This document shows, in pieces, positions 4,685 through 10,583 of a stretch of 10,583 bases of DNA; positions within the stretch are counted from its first letter, which is position 1, and each line of letters begins with the position of its first letter. The stretch spans positions 1-10,583 of the forward strand of contig DATLGD010000143.1 in assembly GCA_035540755.1 (NCBI GenBank), written 5' to 3'. The stretch is from DATLGD01 sp035540755. GTDB lineage: Bacteria > Actinomycetota > Actinomycetes > Mycobacteriales > SCTD01. The position numbers were made by a program, and so were the translations under genes. The notes under the pieces are model-generated. The model was not told the origin of the DNA, ran no database searches, and saw nothing but the letters and a program-made list of their open reading frames with translations.

Positions 4685-6007
4685 CTATCCCGCAGCGGCC
4701 TCCGGGGAGCGCCCCGGCTGGAACGACAGGCCGAACGGGCTGACCGTCCCGGGCAGTGGACCGCCGGCCGGCAGGGGGGCGCCGTCGACGGCGAGGTCGT
4801 GCTCGGCGGTGAGGGTCGCGAGCATGACGCTGGAGGTCAGCAGGACGACGTTGCGGCCCGGGCACATCCCGGCGCCCCCGCTGAACGGCACCAGCGGCCA
4901 GTCGTCGTTCGTGCGCTCGCGCAGCCAGAGCTCAGGCGCGAAGCGGTGCGCCTCGGGCACCCGGGTGTCGTCGCGGTGGAACAGCGGCGCGAAGACGACC
5001 ACCGACGAGCCGGCCGGAAGGGTGCCGGTCGACCAGTGGGTCTCCTCGCTCGTCTCGCGCAGGATCGCGGGCGTGGTCGGCCACAGGCGCAGGGACTCCA
5101 GCACGCAGGCACGGGCGTAGGGCAGGTCCGGCAGCCCGCCGACCTCCGCCCGCACGGCATCGGCGGCGCCGGGCTGGCTGTGCACCAGCGCCAGCGCCCG
5201 GAACGTGGCCCAGGTGGTGGCGTCGAAGGCGAACAGCCACTGCGGCACCTGCTGCACCTTCTCCTCGTCCGACAGGCCGGGTGTGGCGGCCACGAGCTCG
5301 GCCAGGCTGCCCGGCTCGGCGCGCTCGAGGTGCCCGTGCAGCCGGGCGAGGAAGCGCCGGCGGGTCGCGTCGCGTGAGGGCTTCAGCCAGGTCCAGTTGG
5401 CGTCCTTGCGCAGCCGCAGGAGCAGGTCGGTGGTCTCCTCGTCGTCGACCGCGCCGTCGCCCAGCACAACCCGCCGGACGGCCCGCCACCACGCCCGGGC
5501 GAAGTCGTCCCAGGGAACGGCGCCGCCGCCGCGCAGCAGCGACCGGCCCTCCTCCTGCACCGCCGCCGACATCGGCCCGGCGAGCCGGTGCAGCGGTGAC
5601 CCGGTGTCGAGGACCGCCTCGTTGAACGGCCGCCGCACAGCCCGCTCCGCGGGCGTCGACACCAGCAGCCCCTCTGGCTGGAAGTGCTCGAGGGCGCCCC
5701 GCTTCTCCTCGGTGTCGAGCCGGAAAGGCACCGGCGACTGGTCGAGGACGCGGTGCACGTCGTCGGGCTCCAGCACGAAGGTCATCCGCCTGCCGGGGAT
5801 GGGCAGCATCAGCGGCCCGGAGCCGTACTTGTCGCGCATCGACTGCAGGACCTGCACAGCCCTGGCGTCGGCGTCGAGCCGCTGGGCAAGCGCCACGGCG
5901 CGGGGACGGCGGGCGATCGCGCCCTTCGCCGCCGTGGGCGCCATGACCGCCGCCGTCACCTTGACCGTGTCGAGCAGCGAGGTGGTCGGGATCGTCGACG
6001 TCGCCAT
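4685..6007 (-). CDS. Cytochrome P450
   Basis: The protein has 440 residues, a full bacterial P450 with no membrane anchor. The heme-binding signature FSGGAGMCPGR spans 375-385, with Cys382 as thiolate ligand. The K-helix ExxR is E304-SL-R307, and the meander and I-helix are in the expected order. The I-helix reads LFAFDATTWATF (258-269). Aligned on the conserved Thr264, the usual Gly and acidic residues are replaced (Phe261 and Ala263), and an Asp sits one place earlier (Asp262). P450s activate O2 with electrons from ferredoxin and reductase partners to hydroxylate a substrate. No redox partner or biosynthetic cluster is adjacent, so the substrate is unknown. The ATG at 6007 is preceded by a modest AGGG-type ribosome site. 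The gene is convergent with the toxin gene and divergent from the small ORF at 6062. Confidence 0.92.
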   Translation of the reverse strand: MATSTIPTTSLLDTVKVTAAVMAPTAAKGAIARRPRAVALAQRLDADARAVQVLQSMRDKYGSGPLMLPIPGRRMTFVLEPDDVHRVLDQSPVPFRLDTEEKRGALEHFQPEGLLVSTPAERAVRRPFNEAVLDTGSPLHRLAGPMSAAVQEEGRSLLRGGGAVPWDDFARAWWRAVRRVVLGDGAVDDEETTDLLLRLRKDANWTWLKPSRDATRRRFLARLHGHLERAEPGSLAELVAATPGLSDEEKVQQVPQWLFAFDATTWATFRALALVHSQPGAADAVRAEVGGLPDLPYARACVLESLRLWPTTPAILRETSEETHWSTGTLPAGSSVVVFAPLFHRDDTRVPEAHRFAPELWLRERTNDDWPLVPFSGGAGMCPGRNVVLLTSSVMLATLTAEHDLAVDGAPLPAGGPLPGTVSPFGLSFQPGRSPEAAAG

Positions 6008-6061
6008 GCCGTTCGCCCTGCCCGGCCCGGCCTCGCGTCACGCCTGTGCCGACGATCTGTC

Positions 6062-6268
6062 ATGCGCGCGCTCCGCCTCGCGCGGCAGGCCGTGCAGGTG
6101 CCGCGGATGCCGGTGGCCAGGCCGCGCCGGGCGGCCCGTCGACAGTTGGCCGCGCGGGTGATGGAAGCGCTACCCGAGGTGCGCGAGGCCGCCAGTCGCC
6201 TTGCGGCGGTCGCTGACGAGACCCTGGACCTGGTGCACGCCTGGAGGCCGTCTCAGCGCCCGCACTGA
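6062..6268 (+). CDS. Small basic hypothetical protein (68 aa)
   Basis: I do not recognise a family. The first ~33 residues are very rich in Arg (MRALRLARQAVQV, then PRRAARRQLAAR). The second half (MEALPEVREAASRLAAVADETLDLVHAW) could form an amphipathic helix. It is divergent from the P450, with 54 bp between the two start codons. There is no Shine-Dalgarno. GACGAT at 6051-6056 could be a weak -10 for a leaderless transcript. Codons mostly end in G or C. It is followed after 23 bp by a decayed response regulator. It may be real, or itself part of a decaying locus. Confidence 0.35.
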   Translation: MRALRLARQAVQVPRMPVARPRRAARRQLAARVMEALPEVREAASRLAAVADETLDLVHAWRPSQRPH

Positions 6269-6291
6269 CGCTGCTGCCCTCCTGCGCCGGC

Positions 6292-6568
6292 GTGAGCCTC
6301 ACCGTTCTGGTGTGGACGGGGACCCGTTCACGGTGACGGCCACACCCGCCGACATCACGAGCCTGGACGCGGTCCAGTGCAGATGCTCAGCGGACTGGAC
6401 GTGCTGGCGGAGGTGCGTCGGCCGGCACCCAGAACGCTCGTCGCGGTCCAGGTGTGCAACGACTCCGAGATCGGGCCGTTCCTCGACGCCGGCGCGTGCA
6501 CGGCGTTCGCCCGCCGAGTCCCGCCGGCCGACATCGCCGGCGCCATCTGCGACCTGCTGGCCGCCTGA
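6292..6568 (+). pseudogene. Decayed response-regulator receiver (REC) domain
   Basis: Three frames together spell a receiver domain. From a GTG at 6292, VSLTVLV is beta-1. Around 6312 the frame slips (GTGTG where GTGGTG would restore it) into VDGDPFTV, the acidic pocket. After a short link, PADITSLDAVQ gives the phospho-acceptor Asp. Around 6374-6382 the frame slips again into MLSGLDVLAEVRR, followed by RTLVAVQV, then FLDAGACTAFARRVPPADIAGAICDLL to a TGA at 6566-6568. Only about 15 residues separate the acidic pair from the acceptor Asp, where about 40 are normal, so an internal deletion has also occurred. In the last part the conserved Thr/Ser and Lys of receiver domains are replaced by Val and Arg. 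No output domain or kinase is nearby. Confidence 0.6.
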
Positions 6569-6620
6569 GGCTCAGCCGGGCCGAACCGGCGCTCGAGGCC
6601 GGCACGCGTCACGGACCGCA

Positions 6621-6626
6621 TAAGGT
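6621..6626 (+). promoter_or_regulatory. -10 box of a probable leaderless serA promoter
   Basis: TAAGGT fits TANNNT, and the GTG start of serA begins 8 nt after its last base (7 intervening bases), so the mRNA would start at the GTG. There is no Shine-Dalgarno before the GTG and no convincing -35. Confidence 0.4.
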
Positions 6627-6633
6627 CCATGCG

Positions 6634-7845
6634 GTGACAGGGAACGCCCCGCGGGCGCTGCTGCTCGAGAACATCCACGACGACGCCGCCTTCACCCTCC
6701 GCGACGGCGGCTTCGACGTCGAGCGGCGCACCGCCGCCCTCGACGAGGCCGAGCTCGTGGCCGCGGTGCCCGGCGTCGAGGTGCTGGGCATCCGCTCGAC
6801 GACCTCGGTGACCCCGCGTGTCCTGGAGGCGGCGGACTCGCTCCGGGCCATCGGCGCGTTCTGCATCGGCACCAACCAGATCGACCTGGCGGCGGCGACC
6901 GGCCGCGGCGTCGCGGTGTTCAACGCCCCGTTCAGCAACACCCGCAGCGTCGTCGAGCTGGCCCTCGCCGAGATCATCGCGCTGACGCGGCGGGTCACCG
7001 ACAAGAACGCCGACATGCACGCCGGGGTCTGGGACAAGTCGGCGGTCGGCAGCCACGAGGTCCGCGGGCGGCGCCTCGGCATCGTCGGCTACGGCAACAT
7101 CGGCAGCCAGCTGTCGGTGCTGGCCGAGGCCCTGGGCATGTCGGTGCTGTTCTACGACACCGTCGACAAGCTCGCGCTCGGCAACGCGCGACGGGTCGGC
7201 ACGCTCGAGGAGCTGCTGGCCGAGGCCGACGTCGTCACGCTCCACGTCGACGGGCGGGCCGGCAACAGCGGGCTGTTCGGCGAGGAGCAGTTCGCCCGGA
7301 TGCGCAGGGGCGGCATCTTCCTCAACCTGTCGCGCGGCTTCGTCGTCGACCACGGCGCACTGCGCCGGCACGTCGAGAGCGGGCACCTCGCCGGCGCGGC
7401 GGTCGACGTCTTCCCGCAGGAGCCCAAGCGGCCGGGCGAGCCGTTCGTCTCCGAGCTGCGCGGCCTGCGCAACGTCATCCTGACGCCGCACGTCGGCGGC
7501 TCGACCGAGGAGGCGCAGCAGGACATCGGCAACTTCGTGGCCGGCAAGCTGCGCGACCACGCCCGCGACGGCGCCACCTCGCTGAGCGTGAACCTCCCCG
7601 AGGTGGCCCTGGCGCGCAAGCCCGGCGCGCACCGGCTCCTGCACCTGCACGCCAACACCCCCGGCGTGCTGGCCACGCTCAACGGCCTGCTCGCCGACCA
7701 CGCCCTCAACGTCGAGGGCCAGCTGCTCGCCACGCGCGGACAGCTGGGCTACGTGGTCACCGACGTCGCGCCGTTCGCGGCGCCCGACGTCGTTGACGCG
7801 CTGGCGGCGCTGCCCGAGACGGTGCGGCTGGACGTGCTGCGGTGA
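6634..7845 (+). CDS. serA: D-3-phosphoglycerate dehydrogenase, short form with ACT domain
   Basis: The protein has 403 residues, close to the E. coli SerA length, and similar along the whole sequence. The substrate/hinge part contains CIGTNQIDL and NAPFSNTRSV. The Rossmann loop is GYGNIG at 152-157. The catalytic residues are Arg234 (NLSRGFVVD), Glu263 (DVFPQEP) and His286 (TPHVGGST). The C-terminal ACT domain starts near 333. His339 and Asn341 (HLHANTPGVL) and Asn359 match the serine-binding residues of E. coli SerA, so feedback inhibition by L-serine is likely. It oxidises 3-phosphoglycerate to 3-phosphohydroxypyruvate, the first step of serine synthesis. E. coli-type enzymes also reduce 2-oxoglutarate to D-2-hydroxyglutarate. 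The GTG at 6634 follows a leaderless -10. The stop overlaps the next start (GTGA). Many actinobacteria instead carry a longer SerA with an extra domain. Confidence 0.95.
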   Translation: MTGNAPRALLLENIHDDAAFTLRDGGFDVERRTAALDEAELVAAVPGVEVLGIRSTTSVTPRVLEAADSLRAIGAFCIGTNQIDLAAATGRGVAVFNAPFSNTRSVVELALAEIIALTRRVTDKNADMHAGVWDKSAVGSHEVRGRRLGIVGYGNIGSQLSVLAEALGMSVLFYDTVDKLALGNARRVGTLEELLAEADVVTLHVDGRAGNSGLFGEEQFARMRRGGIFLNLSRGFVVDHGALRRHVESGHLAGAAVDVFPQEPKRPGEPFVSELRGLRNVILTPHVGGSTEEAQQDIGNFVAGKLRDHARDGATSLSVNLPEVALARKPGAHRLLHLHANTPGVLATLNGLLADHALNVEGQLLATRGQLGYVVTDVAPFAAPDVVDALAALPETVRLDVLR

Positions 7846-9206
7846 GCCTGGTCGAGGCGCTGCGCGAGGCCGTCGGCGCCGACCACGTCCTCGTCGACGC
7901 GGACGTGCGGCGCTCGTTCGAGACCGACTGGACCGGTCGCTTCACCGGCTCGGCGCGAGCCGTGGTGCGGCCCGCCTCGACCGCCGAGGTCGCTGCGGTC
8001 GTGCGGGCGTGCGGGGCGCACGAGGTCGCCGTGCAGGTGCAGGGCGGCAACACCGGGCTGGTCGGCGGGTCGGTGCCGGGCGGTGGGGAGGTCCTGCTCA
8101 GCCTCACCCGGCTGAACTCCCTCGGCGACGTCGACCGCGCCGCGGCGCAGGTCAGCGCCGGCGCGGGGGTGACCCTCGCCGCTCTCACCGCGCACGCCCG
8201 GGCGGCCGGCCTCGACGTCGGCGTCGACCTCGCGGCGCGCGACTCGGCCACGGTCGGCGGGCTGGTGGCGACGAACGCCGGTGGCGTGCGGGTGCTGCGG
8301 TACGGCAGCATGCGCGAGCAGGTCGTCGGGGCGGAGGCGGTGCTCGCCGACGGGTCGGTCGTGAGCCGCCTCGGCGGGCTGGCGAAGGACAACACCGGCT
8401 ACGACCTGGTGTCGCTGCTGTGCGGCAGCGAGGGCACGCTCGGCGTCATCACCGCCCTGCGGCTGCGCCTGGTCCCGCTCCTGCGGGCCCGGTCGGTGGC
8501 GCTGCTGGCCCTGCCGGACGTCGCGACGGTGGTCGCGGCGCTGCCGGCGCTGCGGGAGCGACTGCCCGACCTGTCGGCCGCGGAGCTGCTGTTCGCCGAC
8601 GGCCTGGACCTGGTCCGCCGCCATGCGGCGCTGCCGGCACCGTTCGCCGACGAGCACTCCTGCTTCCTGCTGCTCGAGTGCGCGGCGCGGACCGATCCCA
8701 CCGACGAGCTGGTCGAGGCGGTCGCCGCGGTCGACGGCGTGCTCGACGCGACGGTCGCAGGCGACGCCCCGGGCCAGCGCGCGCTGTGGGCCTACCGGGA
8801 GAAGCACACCGAGGCGATCAGCGCGCTCGGCGTCCCGGTGAAGCTGGACGTGAGCGTCCCGGTGGCGGCGCTGGCCGAGCTCGTGGAGGAGCTGCCGGCG
8901 GCCGTCGCGTCCGTGGCGGCGGCCGCACGGGTCGTGCTGTTCGGCCACGTCAACGAGGGCAACCTGCACGTCAACGTGCTCGACGCCGGCCCTGCCGGGG
9001 AGCAGGTCACCGAGGCCGTCCTGCGCCTGGTCGCCGGCCTGGGCGGCAGCATCAGCTCCGAGCACGGCGTCGGCCGGTCGAAGGTCGCCTGGCTCGGCCT
9101 GTCCCGCTCGGAGGCGGAGCTGGCGGCGATGCGCGCCATCAAGCGGGCGCTCGACCCGCACGGCCGGCTCAACCCCGGTGTGGTCCTGCCCGTTCCGGTC
9201 GCCTGA
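7842..9206 (+). CDS. FAD-linked oxidoreductase, GlcD/D-2-hydroxyglutarate dehydrogenase type
   Basis: The protein has 454 residues. The N-terminal FAD-binding (PCMH-type) domain spans about 1-210, with GGNTGLVGGSVP at 68-79 and a GGLVATNAGG segment near 145 for the flavin. The C-terminal FAD-oxidase domain follows, with FGHVNEGNLHVNV (His369, His376) and EHGVG (Glu407), the positions used for metal and substrate carboxylate binding in this family. It oxidises a D-2-hydroxyacid to a 2-oxoacid and passes electrons to a quinone or other acceptor. Glycolate, D-lactate and D-2-hydroxyglutarate are the usual substrates. The GTG start overlaps the serA stop by GTGA, so it is cotranscribed with a SerA expected to make D-2-hydroxyglutarate. 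I infer that this is the more likely substrate. There is no Fe-S domain. The 3' end overlaps the convergent GH3 gene by 38 bp. Confidence 0.9.
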   Translation: MSLVEALREAVGADHVLVDADVRRSFETDWTGRFTGSARAVVRPASTAEVAAVVRACGAHEVAVQVQGGNTGLVGGSVPGGGEVLLSLTRLNSLGDVDRAAAQVSAGAGVTLAALTAHARAAGLDVGVDLAARDSATVGGLVATNAGGVRVLRYGSMREQVVGAEAVLADGSVVSRLGGLAKDNTGYDLVSLLCGSEGTLGVITALRLRLVPLLRARSVALLALPDVATVVAALPALRERLPDLSAAELLFADGLDLVRRHAALPAPFADEHSCFLLLECAARTDPTDELVEAVAAVDGVLDATVAGDAPGQRALWAYREKHTEAISALGVPVKLDVSVPVAALAELVEELPAAVASVAAAARVVLFGHVNEGNLHVNVLDAGPAGEQVTEAVLRLVAGLGGSISSEHGVGRSKVAWLGLSRSEAELAAMRAIKRALDPHGRLNPGVVLPVPVA

Positions 9207-10583
9207 CGCACCCCAGCGGTGCCGACTGCCCGGGGCCGGTGTTGAGCGCGGTCGCGCACACCTGCGCGCCGGGGGCGGCCCGGACGGTCGCGGTGAACGC
9301 GTCGTCGGCGGGCACCTCGGCGACGACGGCGCCGTCGACCTGCACCCGCACCCGCACCGGGCCCGGGCCGTCCGGGTCGGCCGCCCGCCCGCGCAGCACG
9401 ACGTCGTCGCCGACCAGCTCGGCCGCCTGCAGCCCACCGACGGGAGGAGCGGTGGCCGGGGGGACGGCGAGCAGGCCGAGCGGCGACTTGACGGCGAGCA
9501 CCCGGCGGGCCGAGGCGACGGCGCCGTCGCGCGGGAGCCGCCCGTCGTCGAGCGCGGCCTGCACGGCGTCGACGGCGGCGAGCGGGTCGACGCAGCTCAT
9601 CGCCCAGTCCGCGCCGGCCTGCAGCGCGCGCAGCGCCGCCTCCGACGGCGCGATGCCGAGGGCCGCCGACGACGCCTCCATCGACACGCTGTCGGTGAGG
9701 ATCACGGTGCCCGGCCCTGCGCGCTCGCGCAGCACGCGCAGGGCGTTCGGGGACAGGGTCGCCGGAACGCCGGGCTCGGTCAGCCCCTCGCTCTGCAGGT
9801 GCCCGACCATGACGACGCTCGCGCCGGCCTCGAGCACCGCGTCGAAGGGGAGCAGGTCGTTGCCTTCCAGGGCGGGCAGCGGCGGCACCACCGGGGCGGC
9901 GGTGTGGGAGTCGACGGCGTGCCCGTGGCCGGGCCAGTGCTTGACCGCGCTGACGACGCCGCCGCGATCGAGCCCGCTCGACCAGGCGACCGAGGCGGCG
10001 GCCACCCGGTGCGGGTCGGCGGAGAACGCGCGCTGGGTCTCGGCCGGGTAGAAGCCCGGAGCGGACAGGTCGGCCACCGGCGACAGCGCCATCTGCACCC
10101 CGAGCTCGCGCATCCGCACGGCGTAGTCGTGTGCGGTCTGCTCGATCCGGTCGTCCGGCCAGCCGCCCATCACCTCGGCCGAGGGCAGCGGACCGAGGAG
10201 GTCCCTGAGCCGCTGCACGCGGCCCCCCTCCTCGTCGCTGGCGACCATGGGTGCGATGCCGTCCGGAGCGGCCGCGCCCACACCGGCAAGGGCGGTGGCG
10301 AGCGCCGCGCCGTCGGTCGGGCGGCCCATCACCACGATCCCGCCGAGCCCGGCCCGGGCGTGCGCCACCGCCGTGCCGAGGTCGGTGGTCTGGACGCAGG
10401 AGAAGACCAGCTGTGCGGCCAGCTGCCGGTTCGGCCAGGAGACGGGGTCGCCGGGGTCGTACGCCGGGGCGACCGGCACGGCCGGCTCGACCGCCAGCGC
10501 GACCGGCTCCGCCGTCGGGGTGGCAGAGGGGAGAACCGGCACCGCCGCGGTCGGCTCGTCGGCGCCGGACAGCGACGTCGCCG
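9169..10583 (-). CDS. Glycoside hydrolase family 3 (beta-N-acetylhexosaminidase type) with C-terminal Ig-like domain, 5' end outside window
   Basis: The frame stays open to the right edge. Residues are numbered from the internal GTG at 10542, which lies inside a Pro/Ala/Thr/Val-rich linker and is probably not the true start. A signal peptide or lipoprotein anchor is expected just outside. The catalytic domain, roughly 35-355, has DEEGGRVQR (103-111), KHWPGHG (201-207), DSHTAAP (211-217, the NagZ-type Asp-His loop) and the nucleophile Asp284 in TDSVSM. NagZ-type enzymes remove terminal GlcNAc, for example from muropeptides during cell-wall turnover. In Gram-positive bacteria they are often secreted. 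Residues about 372-446 (VVLRGRAADPDGPGPVRVRV, then QVDGAVVAEV) resemble a bacterial Ig-like beta-sandwich with two Cys. The last residues overlap the convergent flavoenzyme gene. Family confident; substrate inferred. Confidence 0.9.
   Translation of the reverse strand, partial: ATSLSGADEPTAAVPVLPSATPTAEPVALAVEPAVPVAPAYDPGDPVSWPNRQLAAQLVFSCVQTTDLGTAVAHARAGLGGIVVMGRPTDGAALATALAGVGAAAPDGIAPMVASDEEGGRVQRLRDLLGPLPSAEVMGGWPDDRIEQTAHDYAVRMRELGVQMALSPVADLSAPGFYPAETQRAFSADPHRVAAASVAWSSGLDRGGVVSAVKHWPGHGHAVDSHTAAPVVPPLPALEGNDLLPFDAVLEAGASVVMVGHLQSEGLTEPGVPATLSPNALRVLRERAGPGTVILTDSVSMEASSAALGIAPSEAALRALQAGADWAMSCVDPLAAVDAVQAALDDGRLPRDGAVASARRVLAVKSPLGLLAVPPATAPPVGGLQAAELVGDDVVLRGRAADPDGPGPVRVRVQVDGAVVAEVPADDAFTATVRAAPGAQVCATALNTGPGQSAPLGCVRRPERAGPHRG

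Noticed and set aside
6377..6568. Independent 63-residue protein starting at GTG 6377
   Set aside because: It begins mid-domain without a ribosome site and is the second half of a receiver domain after a frameshift.
7793..10051. 752-residue plus-strand ORF and long minus-strand ORFs (7749-9437, 6355-7701) over the serA region
   Set aside because: These are low-complexity Arg/Gly/Ala translations typical of alternative frames in GC-rich DNA. serA, the flavoenzyme and GH3 have full catalytic motifs in the other frames.
1..10583. CRISPR array, insertion sequence, rRNA or riboswitch
   Set aside because: I saw no regularly spaced repeats, no transposase motifs or terminal inverted repeats, and no recognisable rRNA or riboswitch core.

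Overview
The window is very GC-rich, with codons that mostly end in G or C, frequent GTG starts, 4-bp start/stop overlaps, and several genes whose start codon lies about 7 nt after a TANNNT-type -10 box with no Shine-Dalgarno (leaderless mRNAs). Together with the gene families present, this points to a high-GC actinobacterium. I cannot name the genus.

Left part (1-3678). A 5-methylcytosine DNA methyltransferase runs off the left edge. Upstream of it on the same strand lies a two-gene operon: an NAD-kinase-family protein that overlaps an SPFH/band-7 protein by ATGA. Divergent from the operon is a Nudix plus winged-helix regulator of the NrtR type. The shared 86-bp intergenic region carries a good -35/-10 promoter for the SPFH gene. 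It also holds three copies of a TTNTCGTC half-site, two of which form a palindrome over the -10 and start point. This looks like a self-contained NAD(P)-linked module controlled by its own Nudix regulator. About 145 bp beyond the regulator lies the 3' half of a tRNA-Arg(ACG) gene with no 5' half, as expected for an attachment-site duplication or scar of an element integrated into a tRNA gene. Its orientation would place the inserted DNA to its left, on the side of the NAD module and methyltransferase.

Middle (3679-6633). A stretch with only doubtful ORFs is followed by a Phd/YefM-RelE toxin-antitoxin pair with a leaderless promoter and an autoregulatory-looking palindrome. Next come a cytochrome P450 on the minus strand with an unusual I-helix, a small basic hypothetical ORF divergent from it, and the decayed remains of a response-regulator receiver domain carrying two frameshifts and an internal deletion.

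Right part (6634-10583). The short, E. coli-type SerA (3-phosphoglycerate dehydrogenase with ACT domain, serine-binding residues kept) overlaps by GTGA an FAD-linked oxidoreductase of the GlcD/D-2-hydroxyglutarate dehydrogenase family. This pair fits the known coupling in which SerA regenerates NAD+ by reducing 2-oxoglutarate and the flavoenzyme removes the D-2-hydroxyglutarate formed. Convergent with it, overlapping by 38 bp, is a glycoside hydrolase family 3 enzyme (beta-N-acetylhexosaminidase type) with a Pro/Ala/Thr-rich N-terminal linker and a C-terminal Ig-like domain; its 5' end lies outside the window.

The best candidate for an under-described system is the NrtR-like/SPFH/NAD-kinase module beside a DNA methyltransferase and a tRNA scar.
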